A stretch of DNA of 64,000 nt from RI-242 sp038246255 (lineage in GTDB: Bacteria; Planctomycetota; UBA1135; GCA-002686595). Location: contig JBBRWC010000006.1 of NCBI GenBank assembly GCA_038246255.1, positions 1-64,000 of the forward strand, in the 5' to 3' direction. Below are positions 44,692-54,400 of the stretch, one piece after another (position 1 is the stretch's first letter; every line of letters begins with the position of its first letter). Made by a program: the position numbers and the translations under genes. A model generated the notes under the pieces. The model was not told where the DNA came from. It made no database searches and saw only the letters and a list, made by a program, of their open reading frames with translations.

Positions 44692-44728
44692 GCGCGCCCC
44701 GTCGAGCCTCGCGCTCGGCGGGGCGCGC
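44692..44728. terminator. Strong bidirectional hairpin between convergent genes
   Basis: GCGCGCCCCG-T-CGAGC pairs with GCTCG-G-CGGGGCGCGC across a five-base loop, a stem of 16 bp including one T-G wobble. It stands between the fasciclin gene and ileS, which run toward each other. There is no long T-run on either side, but a position 52 bases after one stop and 34 before the other is right for a bidirectional terminator. Confidence 0.6.
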
Positions 44729-44761
44729 TGCGCTAGCGCAAGCGCCGCGTGAGCGAGCCTA

Positions 44762-47700
44762 TCAGGCCGTCACGGCAACAACGCCGATGACGAGCGGCTC
44801 GCCGTCGAGCTCGGCCTTCGCCACGTGCATGTCCCCCTCCGGCGGACCGAACGCGACGTGCCGGGCGAGGACTTCCGCGGCGATGTAGGCGGCGTGCACC
44901 GCCATCGCGCCAAGCACGCGCTCACCCCCCATCACACGCAGTTCCACCTGGTCCGAAACCGCGAGGCCCGAGCCCTTACGCGCGTCGTTGACCAGACGCA
45001 CCACGTCCCGCGCAAGCCCTTCGAGCTCGAGCTCAGGAGTCAGCGCAACATCGAGGGCGACGAGGGTGTCGTTCGATGGCAACGCCGCGACGAGCACGTC
45101 CTTGGTCGCCGACTTCGCCCGCAGGACGAGCTCGAAGTCACCCGCGGGGTCGAGCACCTCGCCGGCGAGCTCGACCCGCCCGTCGGCGGTCTGCCGCCAA
45201 GCACCCGCGCGCGCCGCGGCGAGCACGTCTTTCATCCGGCCGCCAAGGCGCGGCCCGGCGACACGTGCGTTGACCTTGAGCTCGAACTGGCCGAGGTCTG
45301 CTAGGGATTCGCGGGTAGCGACGTGTTTGACGTTGACCTCGTCGCGCAACAGGTCAAAGTGCGGCTCGAGCCGTGATGCCCCAGGCCCGGCGACGGTCAG
45401 GCTCGACAGGGGCAGCCGCACGCGCAGTTTGCGCTCCTCGCGCAGAGACAACGCCACCGAACACACCGCGCGTACGCGGTCCATGTCCGCGACGAGCTCG
45501 GGATCGCGCGGCAGCGCCTGCGCGTCCGGCCAGGGTTCAAGGTGGACACTGCCCGCGCCGCCGAGGACCCGCCACAGCTCGTCCGCGAGGAACGGCAACA
45601 ACGGCGCCACCGCGCGGCTCAGCGTCGACAGCGCCGTGTAGAGCACGTCGTACGCCGCCTGCTTGGTCGCGGTGGGAAGTCCGGCCTCGACCGGCGCCCA
45701 AAAACGCTCGCGGCTGCGCCGAATGAACCAGTTGTTGAGCGCGTCGAGGAATCCGCGGACCTCCGCGCACGCCGCCGGGATGTCGTAGGCGTCGAAGGCG
45801 CGCTCCATGCGCTCAACCAGCACGCGGGTTTTGGCCAGCGCGTAACGATCCAGGGGCGCCGCGGCGTCGCCGACCGCGCGCGCGCGCACGCCGTCGGCGT
45901 TTGCGTAGAGCGTGAAGAAGTGCGCGGCGCTCCAGATCGGCTTTTGCACGAGGCGCGCGACCTCGGCGAACTCCGCGCCCGACTTGGAGATCGCAAGGTC
46001 TCCGCCGCGCAGGATCGGCGCCGACATGAAGTACCAGCGCAGGGCGTCCGAGCCGTAGCGGTCGAAAACCTCGTCGGGCGGCGGGTAGTTGCGCAGGCGT
46101 TTCGAGAGCTTCTGCCCGTCCTCGGCGACCACGACCCCGTGGCAGATGACGTTCTTGAAGGGCGGTTTGTCGAACAGCGCGGTGCCCAGCACCATGAGCG
46201 TGTAGAACCAGCCGCGGGTCTGCGCCACGTACTCCACGATGAAGTCCGCAGGGAAGTGGTCCTCGAACCAGTCCTTGTTCTCGAACGGGTAGTGGACCTG
46301 GGCGAAGGGCATCGACCCCGATTCGAACCAGCAGTCCAGCACGTCTTCGACCCGCCGCATCGTGCTTTTGCCGGTCGGGTCGTCCGGGTTAGGACGGGTT
46401 AGAAGATCGATGTGCGGTCGGTGCAAGTCGGTGGGCCGCACGCCGAAGTCGCGCTCGAGCTCGTCTAAACTGCCGTACACGTCGATCCGCGGGTAACGGT
46501 CGTCGTCGCTCTTCCACACGGGGATCGGCGTGCCCCAAAAGCGGTTGCGACTGATGGACCAGTCGCGCGCACCTTCGAGCCATTTGCCGAACTGGCCGTC
46601 GCGGACGTGGTCTGGCACCCAGTGGATGCGCTGGTTGAGCTCGACCATGCGCGCGCGCAAGCGCGTGACCTCCACGTACCACGAGCCCATGGCGCGGTAG
46701 ATCAAAGGCTCGTCGGTGCGCCAACAGTGGGGATAGTTGTGGACGATCTGCTCGTGGCGCAGAACGAGTCCGCGCGCTTTCAGCGCTTGGGCGATCGGCT
46801 TGTTGGTCTCGAAAACCTGCATGCCGACGTAATCGGGGATCTCAACCGTAAAACGGCCCTTTTCGTCGACGGGGCAGACGAGTTGGATGCCGTGGGCCTC
46901 GCACACTCGCTGGTCGTCCTCGCCAAAGCCGGGCGCCAGGTGCACCACGCCGGTGCCGTCCTCGGTCGACACGAAGTCCGCCGCAAGCACGACGTGGCAA
47001 CCCGTGCGCCCCGCGAAGTAGGCAAAGGGTGGTGTGTAGGCGCGCCCGACGAGTTCGTGGCCCGCAAGCCGGCGCACCTCGTTCGCGCCCTCGAGTTCCT
47101 TCGCGTAACGCCCCGCGGCGGCGGCCGCCATGACGATGCCGCGGCCGTCGAGCTCCCAAACGGCGTACTCGATATCCGCGCCCACCGCGGCAGCGAGGTT
47201 CGAGGGCAGCGTCCAGGGAGTTGTGGTCCACACAACGAGGTCGAGCGGCAGCCCATCCCCCGCCCGCGGCACGAGCGGCAGCCGGACGGTGAGCGCGGGA
47301 TCCGTGCGCTCGCGATAACTGTTGTCGAGCCGCGTTTCGAAGTTGGAAACCGGCGTTTCCGCGGCCCACGAGTACGGCATCACGCGGAAACCCTCGTAAA
47401 CGAGGCCCCGCTCGTACAGGGTTTTGAAAGCCCAAAGGACACTCTCCATGTAGGAGCGGTCCATGGTTTTGTAGTCGTTGTCGAAATCGACCCAGCGTCC
47501 AAGGCGCGTCACCTGGCGGCGCCACTCCTGGGTGTACTTGAGGACGGATGTTCTGCAATGCGCGTTGAAAGCGCCGATGCCGTACGCCTGGATCGCGGCG
47601 CGGCCCTGCACACCGAGTTCGCGCTCAGCTTCCATCTCCGCGGGCAATCCGTGACAATCCCAGCCGAAACGGCGCTCGACGCGGCGCCCGCGCATCGTCT

Positions 47701-47938
47701 GGTAGCGCGGAACCACGTCCTTCACATAGGCAGTGAGGAGGTGGCCGTAATGCGGCAGTCCGTTCGCAAACGGCGGGCCGTCGTAGAACACGAACTCGTT
47801 TTTGCCCTTGGGCCGGGCGTCCACCGATGCCTGGAACGTCCCGCTCTGTTCCCAGCGGGCGAGGACGGCGCGCTCGATCGCGGGGAAATCGGGGTCGGAG
47901 CAGAGCTCCGGGTACGGTCGGCTCGGGTTCGTGCTCAT
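44762..47938 (-). CDS. ileS: Isoleucyl-tRNA synthetase, type 2
   Basis: A 1058-residue class I synthetase that charges tRNA-Ile. The HIGH-type motif is HYGH (residues 63-66) in GPPFANGLPHYGHLLTAYVKD, and the KMSKS motif is KLSKR in DGQKLSKRLRNYPPPDEVF. The long editing (CP1) insertion includes VVWTTTPWTLPSNLA and EDGTGVVHLAPGFGEDD, and the C-terminal anticodon-binding region is present. The HYGH/KLSKR combination and length match the IleS2 (eukaryote-like) branch, which is known for weak inhibition by mupirocin; resistance here is inference from family only. No second ileS is in the window. Divergent from the AsmA-like gene. Confidence 0.95.
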   Translation of the reverse strand: MSTNPSRPYPELCSDPDFPAIERAVLARWEQSGTFQASVDARPKGKNEFVFYDGPPFANGLPHYGHLLTAYVKDVVPRYQTMRGRRVERRFGWDCHGLPAEMEAERELGVQGRAAIQAYGIGAFNAHCRTSVLKYTQEWRRQVTRLGRWVDFDNDYKTMDRSYMESVLWAFKTLYERGLVYEGFRVMPYSWAAETPVSNFETRLDNSYRERTDPALTVRLPLVPRAGDGLPLDLVVWTTTPWTLPSNLAAAVGADIEYAVWELDGRGIVMAAAAAGRYAKELEGANEVRRLAGHELVGRAYTPPFAYFAGRTGCHVVLAADFVSTEDGTGVVHLAPGFGEDDQRVCEAHGIQLVCPVDEKGRFTVEIPDYVGMQVFETNKPIAQALKARGLVLRHEQIVHNYPHCWRTDEPLIYRAMGSWYVEVTRLRARMVELNQRIHWVPDHVRDGQFGKWLEGARDWSISRNRFWGTPIPVWKSDDDRYPRIDVYGSLDELERDFGVRPTDLHRPHIDLLTRPNPDDPTGKSTMRRVEDVLDCWFESGSMPFAQVHYPFENKDWFEDHFPADFIVEYVAQTRGWFYTLMVLGTALFDKPPFKNVICHGVVVAEDGQKLSKRLRNYPPPDEVFDRYGSDALRWYFMSAPILRGGDLAISKSGAEFAEVARLVQKPIWSAAHFFTLYANADGVRARAVGDAAAPLDRYALAKTRVLVERMERAFDAYDIPAACAEVRGFLDALNNWFIRRSRERFWAPVEAGLPTATKQAAYDVLYTALSTLSRAVAPLLPFLADELWRVLGGAGSVHLEPWPDAQALPRDPELVADMDRVRAVCSVALSLREERKLRVRLPLSSLTVAGPGASRLEPHFDLLRDEVNVKHVATRESLADLGQFELKVNARVAGPRLGGRMKDVLAAARAGAWRQTADGRVELAGEVLDPAGDFELVLRAKSATKDVLVAALPSNDTLVALDVALTPELELEGLARDVVRLVNDARKGSGLAVSDQVELRVMGGERVLGAMAVHAAYIAAEVLARHVAFGPPEGDMHVAKAELDGEPLVIGVVAVTA

Positions 47939-48132
47939 GTTTTTCCCGCGGTGCGCTCGCGCGTGGGCGCCGACCAGCGGACGGAGTGTAGCGGGCTGGG
48001 CACCCGACCGGATCCTCGGGGGTGGGCGCGGGCGTCGACACGCCTTGTTCCGTTGGCAGTTGAGCTCGGCTTGGAGCCACCCTTTGCGCCGTTCGCTTGA
48101 CCCGGGTACCGCGTGGCGGGGACGATGTCGCC

Positions 48133-49065
48133 GTGAAAATCCTCGTTCGACTGCTCCTGCTCGCCATCCTCGGCCTCGTCCTCGTCGGCGGGGCCGTTTA
48201 CTTCTTCCTTGGCTCCATCGTCCGCGCCGGCATCGAAAAGGGCGGTGAAACGGCGCTCGGTGTCAACACACCCGTCGAAGGTGTCGACATCGTTTTCGGA
48301 GAAGGTGGCTTCGGAGAAGCTCGTGTGGAGATCTCCGGGCTGACGGTGAAGTCGCCGGCGGGCTTCCAGCGCCCGGACGTTCTGCGCCTTGGACGCGCCG
48401 AGGTCGCCGTGCCGATCGCGTCCCTGCGCGACGATCCGCTCATCGTCGAGAAGGTGGAGATCGGCGACCTCGCCCTTGTGCTCGAGCGCCAAAACGGTGC
48501 GTTCAACTACGAAGCACTGCTGGAGCACGCCAAGCGCCTGACCGGCCCGCGGGACACGACAGATCCGGCACCCGGCGAACCTGCGCCCGGCTCGTCGCGC
48601 CGCATGCTCTTCAAGGAGATCACCATCGACGGGGTTGCCCTCACGGTGGACGTGCTTCCGGGGACACTGCCCGCGCAGACGCTGACCCTCGGTCGCTACA
48701 CCCTGCGCGACATCGAGGTCGGCGGCGACGCGGACCCCCTCGGGGAGTTGCTCGCGCGCCTGCTCGATGCCACGGTCGAGTTCGGCCTCGCGCAGGCCGA
48801 CGGACTGCTGCCCGCGGATGTCGCGTCGATCATCGGCAACGCTCGGGCGAAGCTCGACGCAAAAGCGTCCGAGCAGCTCGATGAACTGCGCTCGCGCGCC
48901 GAAAAGGAGCTCGAGAAGGCCGCGGGCGACCTTAGTGAAAAAGTCCAGGACCTCTTCGGTGGAAAGCAGGGCGACATGGCCCCGCCGGGTGACGCACCCA
49001 AGAAGCTCGCGGACGACGCGAAGAAAAAGCTCGGCGGCCTGTTGGGCGGCAACAAGGACGGTTGA
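48133..49065 (+). CDS. AsmA-like periplasmic protein, membrane-anchored
   Basis: A 310-residue protein. The N-terminus is a membrane anchor (VRLLLLAILGLVLVGGAVYFFLGS) followed by an alpha/beta segment typical of AsmA-type proteins: GVNTPVEGVDIVFGEGGFGE, ARVEISGLTVKSPAGFQRPD, LRLGRAEVAVPIASL. These lead into beta-rich repeats (VEKVEIGDLALVLERQ). A helical, Lys/Glu-rich tail (AEKELEKAAGDLSEKVQDLF) completes it. AsmA-family proteins are connected with outer-membrane assembly and lipid transport; the specific role is unknown. Start is a GTG at 48133; there is an upstream frame without family similarity. Divergent from ileS. Confidence 0.7.
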   Translation: MKILVRLLLLAILGLVLVGGAVYFFLGSIVRAGIEKGGETALGVNTPVEGVDIVFGEGGFGEARVEISGLTVKSPAGFQRPDVLRLGRAEVAVPIASLRDDPLIVEKVEIGDLALVLERQNGAFNYEALLEHAKRLTGPRDTTDPAPGEPAPGSSRRMLFKEITIDGVALTVDVLPGTLPAQTLTLGRYTLRDIEVGGDADPLGELLARLLDATVEFGLAQADGLLPADVASIIGNARAKLDAKASEQLDELRSRAEKELEKAAGDLSEKVQDLFGGKQGDMAPPGDAPKKLADDAKKKLGGLLGGNKDG

Positions 49066-49225
49066 TCACCCGCCCCAGCTCGGTGCGCGCGTCGGTACAA
49101 ACCTCCTGGCCCAAGCCGCAACCGGAGCCGCAGCCGGAGCCTGCTCGTCCGGTGAACCGGGTCACGGACTTGTGCTCGGACCATGCGGCGTCTGAAATGT
49201 CGGCCCGCCCCCCCCGGCGTCCTCC

Positions 49226-51220
49226 GTGGCCCGTCTCTCCGTCCCCCTCGCCGCATTCCTGCTGACCGCGCTCGTCCGCGGCGTCGTCGCATTATCGCGC
49301 TTCGACGAATACGAGCTCGACCTTTACACGGGGAGTTTTGCCTGGGCCCTGTGCCAGGGACTCAAGCTGCATCCCGAGCAGTGGCCGATCATCGCCCACC
49401 TGCGCGGTTCGGTGGTGTTCGGCGTGTTGCTCGCGCCGCTCTTCGCGCTGTTTGGCCCCACCCTGGGTGTCATCAAGCTGTTCGCGGTGCTGTGGAGCGC
49501 GCTTGCCGCCGCACTTTTTGCGCTCGTGCTCCAGCGGGTCGCGGGCCGGCGCGCGGCCTGGATCGGCGCGCTGCTGATCGCCTTCGCGCCACCCTCCCAA
49601 CAGATGGTGGAGGTGCTCGCCCTAGGCAGCCACGCGGACACCTTGCCATTCATCCTGGGACCGCTCGCTGTGCTCCTCGCGCGGCCCGCGGGTGAGCCCC
49701 TAGCGGTGCGGCGCTCCCTCGCACTCGGCCTCTGGCTGGGGCTGGGGTCACTGTTCTCCATGCAAACGTGGGTCGCCTACATCGGCATCTTCGCCCTGTG
49801 GTCGCGGGTCGACCCGGACGCGTGGCGCCGACCCCGGGTCGCCTGGATCGCATTGGGCATGGCACCTGGCATCGCCGCGATCCCGTGGATCTCGCGCGAA
49901 TCGAAGCTCGTAAACCGCAACTTCGACGAGTGGCTGCGCATCGAGGCGCCGCTCTCGAAGCTCGCCAACGCCCTTGTGCACGAACTGCGCGACGCGTGGC
50001 TCTTCGCAAGTCGCGGTGTCCCCCTCGCCGGCTGGGTGCTGTTCGTCGCGCTGGGAGCCGCGCTCGCCTGGATCCTCATCCGCATGCGCTGGCGCACCCT
50101 GTTGCCCTTCGGACCGCGTCCCTGCGCGCGCGACCTTTTCGGCCTCTTCGCTGTAGCACACATCGGCGTGTTGTTCGTCGCGTACGCGCTGCTCGACTTC
50201 CACGTCAACCTGGGCGCACCCCTTGACGGCATGGGCAGCCGCTACTTCATGCCGCTGCTACCCGCCCTCATGGGCGTCCTCGTCCTCGGGCTCGATACCC
50301 TCTGGCGCGCTCACCCGCGTACGGCGGCACTGGCTCTCGCGGGCGTGATGGCTGCGCTTTTTGCGGGTGTCGGGACGCTCATCGATCCGTGGACCGCAAC
50401 GCGCCAGCCCACGGTGCGCGGGACGGAGTTCCACGAGTTCCGCGGCCACCTGGCCTTCGCTGCCGGCTTAGACCGGACGAAGCGCGTCGATCTCTTGCTC
50501 GAACTCACACCCGATTGGCCACGCGTTGCGCCGTTTGCATACCCAAAGCTGTTTCAGCCCTTTGGTCCGGCCTTTCAGGTCGAGCGCGCCAGGACGCCGC
50601 TGACATTGCAGGACCTCGACACCGAACTGGCGTTCATCCAGCGCGAGCCCGCGCACGTGAGCCCGTTCACACTGCTCGCGCTGGGCCAGGCGGTCGGCAA
50701 CCGCTGGGCCGACGAGGCCATCACACTGCCCGGGACACCGCTCGCCGAGATCATGGTGCACCGTTTAGGACTCGCCGCCACGCGGCTTGCACCCGTCCAA
50801 GCACCCTGGTTCGCCCGTGGTGTCGGCCGCGCCGCTGCTCTGCAGCAGGGCCGCTTCGACCTCGTGGTCAACCCTCCAGGCGGTCCCGAGGGCGGCGACG
50901 GACCTTTCGCCCAGGGCTTCGGGATCCTGGCCCGGCTGCCACCCGCGCTTCGCACTCCGACTGCGGAGGGCATGGGGGCCCAGTGGGGCCTGCGGTCGAC
51001 ACCCTACGAGCGGCTGACCCTACGCACCCTCGACAGCGCGAACCGCCTGCTCGCCCCCGCCGACGTGGAACCGTTTTTCCGCGGCTTCGGCTGGGCGTAC
51101 CGCTACCGGTTCAACGAAGAAGGTTACGAGGTGCCAAAGCGCAGCGCGCTCGAAGCCCACATGGCGGGCGCGGCGCTCGAGGCGTTCCGCCGCGCGCTCG
51201 GCCCGGGTTCGGGGCCCTAG
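49226..51220 (+). CDS. Multi-pass membrane protein, GT-C glycosyltransferase-like
   Basis: A 664-residue protein with about 10 hydrophobic helices in the first 400 residues and a soluble, probably periplasmic C-terminal half. The first loop (SRFDEYELDLYTGSFAWAL) carries acidic residues at the position where GT-C (PMT/ArnT-like) enzymes have a catalytic Asp or Glu. The helix pattern and the ALGSHADTLPFIL segment agree with this fold, but family membership is not firm. The function could be transfer of a sugar from a lipid carrier. Start is GTG at 49226. The TAG stop at 51218-51220 is itself part of the CTAG that opens the dispersed repeat copy C. Confidence 0.6.
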   Translation: MARLSVPLAAFLLTALVRGVVALSRFDEYELDLYTGSFAWALCQGLKLHPEQWPIIAHLRGSVVFGVLLAPLFALFGPTLGVIKLFAVLWSALAAALFALVLQRVAGRRAAWIGALLIAFAPPSQQMVEVLALGSHADTLPFILGPLAVLLARPAGEPLAVRRSLALGLWLGLGSLFSMQTWVAYIGIFALWSRVDPDAWRRPRVAWIALGMAPGIAAIPWISRESKLVNRNFDEWLRIEAPLSKLANALVHELRDAWLFASRGVPLAGWVLFVALGAALAWILIRMRWRTLLPFGPRPCARDLFGLFAVAHIGVLFVAYALLDFHVNLGAPLDGMGSRYFMPLLPALMGVLVLGLDTLWRAHPRTAALALAGVMAALFAGVGTLIDPWTATRQPTVRGTEFHEFRGHLAFAAGLDRTKRVDLLLELTPDWPRVAPFAYPKLFQPFGPAFQVERARTPLTLQDLDTELAFIQREPAHVSPFTLLALGQAVGNRWADEAITLPGTPLAEIMVHRLGLAATRLAPVQAPWFARGVGRAAALQQGRFDLVVNPPGGPEGGDGPFAQGFGILARLPPALRTPTAEGMGAQWGLRSTPYERLTLRTLDSANRLLAPADVEPFFRGFGWAYRYRFNEEGYEVPKRSALEAHMAGAALEAFRRALGPGSGP

Positions 51221-51420
51221 CCCGGGTTAATCACCAGGTTTTCGAGCAGACGGGCCCAAGTCGTCGCCTGGTGGTGCTTTGCGGTCGCGGGACCCGCAGT
51301 CGACCTTGAACAGGTCAAGGAGGACGCCCGTGGCCGCAAAGTGCCGCCAGAGGGCGAAAGGCGGCCGAAGGCCGCCGGTTGGGCCGTCCGATCGCAAAGC
51401 TGCTGAGTAACCCGGGCTAG
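51217..51420 (-). mobile_element. Dispersed palindrome-ended repeat, long copy C (about 204 bp)
   Basis: Begins CTAGCCCGGGTTAATCACCA and ends TGAGTAACCCGGGCTAG, so both ends read CTAGCCCGGGTTA. Read on the minus strand it is about 90 percent identical by eye to copy B at 17333. It shares the internal hairpin GGCGGCC-GAA-GGCCGCC (in reverse) and a CTTGACC-TGTTCAA-GGTCGAC hairpin. There is no coding capacity. The CTAG on each flank could be a 4-bp target duplication, as seen with IS5-type insertions; that is inference. It fills the space between two convergent genes, and the stop of the left gene lies in its first CTAG. Confidence 0.8.
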
Positions 51421-51431
51421 TACCCCGCACG

Positions 51432-54400
51432 TCAGGTTGTCCGCGTCGGGTCCGGCGTCGGGTCCGGCGTCGGGCTCTTGCGCGGGACCGGCTCGATCTC
51501 GACGTCGTGCAGAGCTTCGCTTGGCGAACCCAGGGCCTGCGCCACGATGCGCGACAGTTGTGCGATTTGGTAGGGCTTGCGGACAAATCCGGCGATACCC
51601 GCGCTCGCAAGGTCGTGCGCAAAATCCTCGAAGCCCCAACCGCTCGAGAGCACCACACGCACGTTGGGATCGATCTCCCGCAGGCGTGTGAGGCACTCGC
51701 GCCCGTCCATGCCCGGCATCACGAGGTCGAGGAGCACGACATCGATCGACGTCCGGTGGGCTACGAACGCTTCGAGGGCCTCGGCACCATCGCTCGCGAC
51801 GATGACGCTGTAACCGAGGTTGCGCAGCAACTCCCCGGCCGTGCTGCGCACGATCGGCTCGTCGTCGACGACCAGCACACCGCCCGTGCCGGTGATGGGC
51901 TCGTCCCGCTGGCGCGGTCGCGCGTCCTCGGCCTGTTCCTCGGCGAGCGGCAGAAAAATGCGGAACGTGGCACCCGCGTTCTCCTCGCTTTCGACGCGGA
52001 TCGAGCCGCCGTGGCCACGCAGGATGCCGTACACGACGGCGAGCCCCATCCCCGAGCCCTTACCCGGGCCCTTGGTCGTGAAAAACGGCTCGAAAATGCG
52101 CGCTTGGACGTGCCGCGCAATCCCGAGTCCGGTGTCTTCGACGGAGAGCTCCAGGTACGCACCCGGGGACAGCTCGGGATAGAGGTGCGCATCCTCGGGG
52201 CGCATTTCGACCTGCCGCGTGGACAGCACGAGGCGCCCGCCGTCGGGCATCGCATCGCGTGCGTTGACCGCGAGATTCAACACCACCTGCCCCATCTGGC
52301 CGGGGTCGCCGAGGATCAGGTCCGCCGGCGCGGCCAGTTTGAGCGCAATCGCGATGCGCTTGTCGATGGTGCGCTCGAGCAGCTCGACGACGTCCTGGAT
52401 CAAACCGTGGATTCGCACGGGTGCTCGGCGGACTTCGCCGCGGCGCGCAAACCCCAGCAACTGGCGTGTGAGGTCGGCGGCGCGTTCGGCCGCGCTCTCG
52501 ATGACCGCCACGGCGCGCCGCACAGCAGGGTCGCCCCCCACTGCTTCGCGCAGGAAGCTTGCGTAACCCAAGATCCCGGTCAACAGGTTGTTGAAGTCGT
52601 GGGCGACGCCGCCTGCGAGCGTGCCGATCGCTTCCATTTTCTGCGATTGGCGCAACTGCGATTCGAGCTGCGCGCGGCTCTCTTCGGCCCTTTGGCGTTC
52701 GAGCGTGTTCGCAAACACGTCGCCGACGATGCGCAGGAGCGACACCACTTGCTCGTCCCACGTCACTTCCCACCGCACAGTGTCGAAGCCGATGAAACCT
52801 ACGGCCTCGTTGGCGCAGGTCATCGGCACACACAGGAGCGAGCGCACACCCAGGTCACCCAGTTCATCGCGCAGGACGACTTCGTTGTCGGCGAGCGCAC
52901 TGACACGCTGGACGAAGACATGGTCCTGGCGGCGGATACGCTCCAGCAGGGACGGCAAACGCGCGGGCTCCGCCGCTTGGATGCGACCGACAAAAGGCTC
53001 GACGCCGAGGGTCGACCACTCGTGCGTGTTGTCGAGCGCGTCAAAACCACCGCGGAACTGGAAGACATAACAGCGATCAACTCCGCAAAACACGCCGATC
53101 TGGCGCAGCGCGATCTGGATCGCCTGGTCGACATCCTCGGCGTCGAGGTTGATGAAGCGCGTTGAGATCGACGTGACGAGTTTTTCGAGGCTCGCACGGA
53201 AATCGAGCTTGCCCTCCGCTTCCTTGCGCGACGTGATGTCCGTCGCGATCAACACCACCGACGCGACCTGACCGTCGCGCTCGAGCGGCCCGAGGCGCAC
53301 GGCGAACCAGGCTTCGCCCCCACCCGGCAAGACCAGTCGGTGCTCGAACGCACCCGGCTCACCCGTCGCGAACACCTGGTTGATCGCAACCCCCAGACGC
53401 TCGCGCTCGGCGCCCACCAGCAAGTGGTAATCGCGGCCGGGTTTGCCGTCGCGCTCGGGCGCGAGGCTGCGGTTCGCAAAAAGCACGCGCCCTTCGCGGT
53501 CCAACGTCGCGATCAGGTCGGGCGCGTTTTCGACGAGCGATCGCCACCGTGCTTCGCTCTCGCGCATGGCGTCCTCGGCCCGCAGACGCTCGATTTCGAC
53601 GCCGACCCGCGCGGAGAAGATGCGCAGGATCGATTCCGTCGGCAGACGCTCGTCGAGGGCCGCGTCGTGCATGACACCGAGCACGCCGATCACCCGCCCC
53701 GAGCTGTCGTGGATCGGCATGCCGAGGTAACTCTGCACACCCAGTGAGGACACCCAGGCATGCGGCCCAAAACGCTGCACCACACCGCTTGGGTAATACA
53801 CCGTGCCGTCGCGCAGCACGAGCGCGTCGGGCGAGCCCTCGGAGTGGTACTCCTGGCCTTCGCGGTACTCGGCACCCGACCACAGGCAGCGCACGCGCAG
53901 CCGATCGGTGCCGGCGATCAGTTCCGCGACGTAGGCCATCCGCACGCCAAGAGCGCGGGTCAAGTAACGCACGAGACTGCGAAAGAAGCCCTGCCCCGCG
54001 ACCGAGCTCGTCGCTTCAACGATGAGCTCGAGGCGCCGCTCGGCGCGCCGCCGGTCGGTGACGTCGATGGCGACACCGATGACCCCGGACACGTCACCGT
54101 TCTGCTCGAAAATCGGCGAATAGCTCGTTTCGAACGATGCCCCGCGCAGGTCGACGGTCGCGGTGAAGGTCTCGCCGGCGAGCGCGCGGCGCAGGTTCGA
54201 CAGCACATGCGGCGCGTCGCGGTAGACGTCGTAAATCGAGCGCCCCACGACCTCGCCAGCCGACAACCCCATGCGCTCGAGCCCGCGTCCGTCGGAAAGG
54301 CGGAAGTACCCCTGGCGGTCAATCGAAAAGAGCGCGATCGGCGCCGACGTCACGACGCTGGAAAGGCGTTGTTCGCTCTCGCGCAGGGCTTCTTCCGCGC

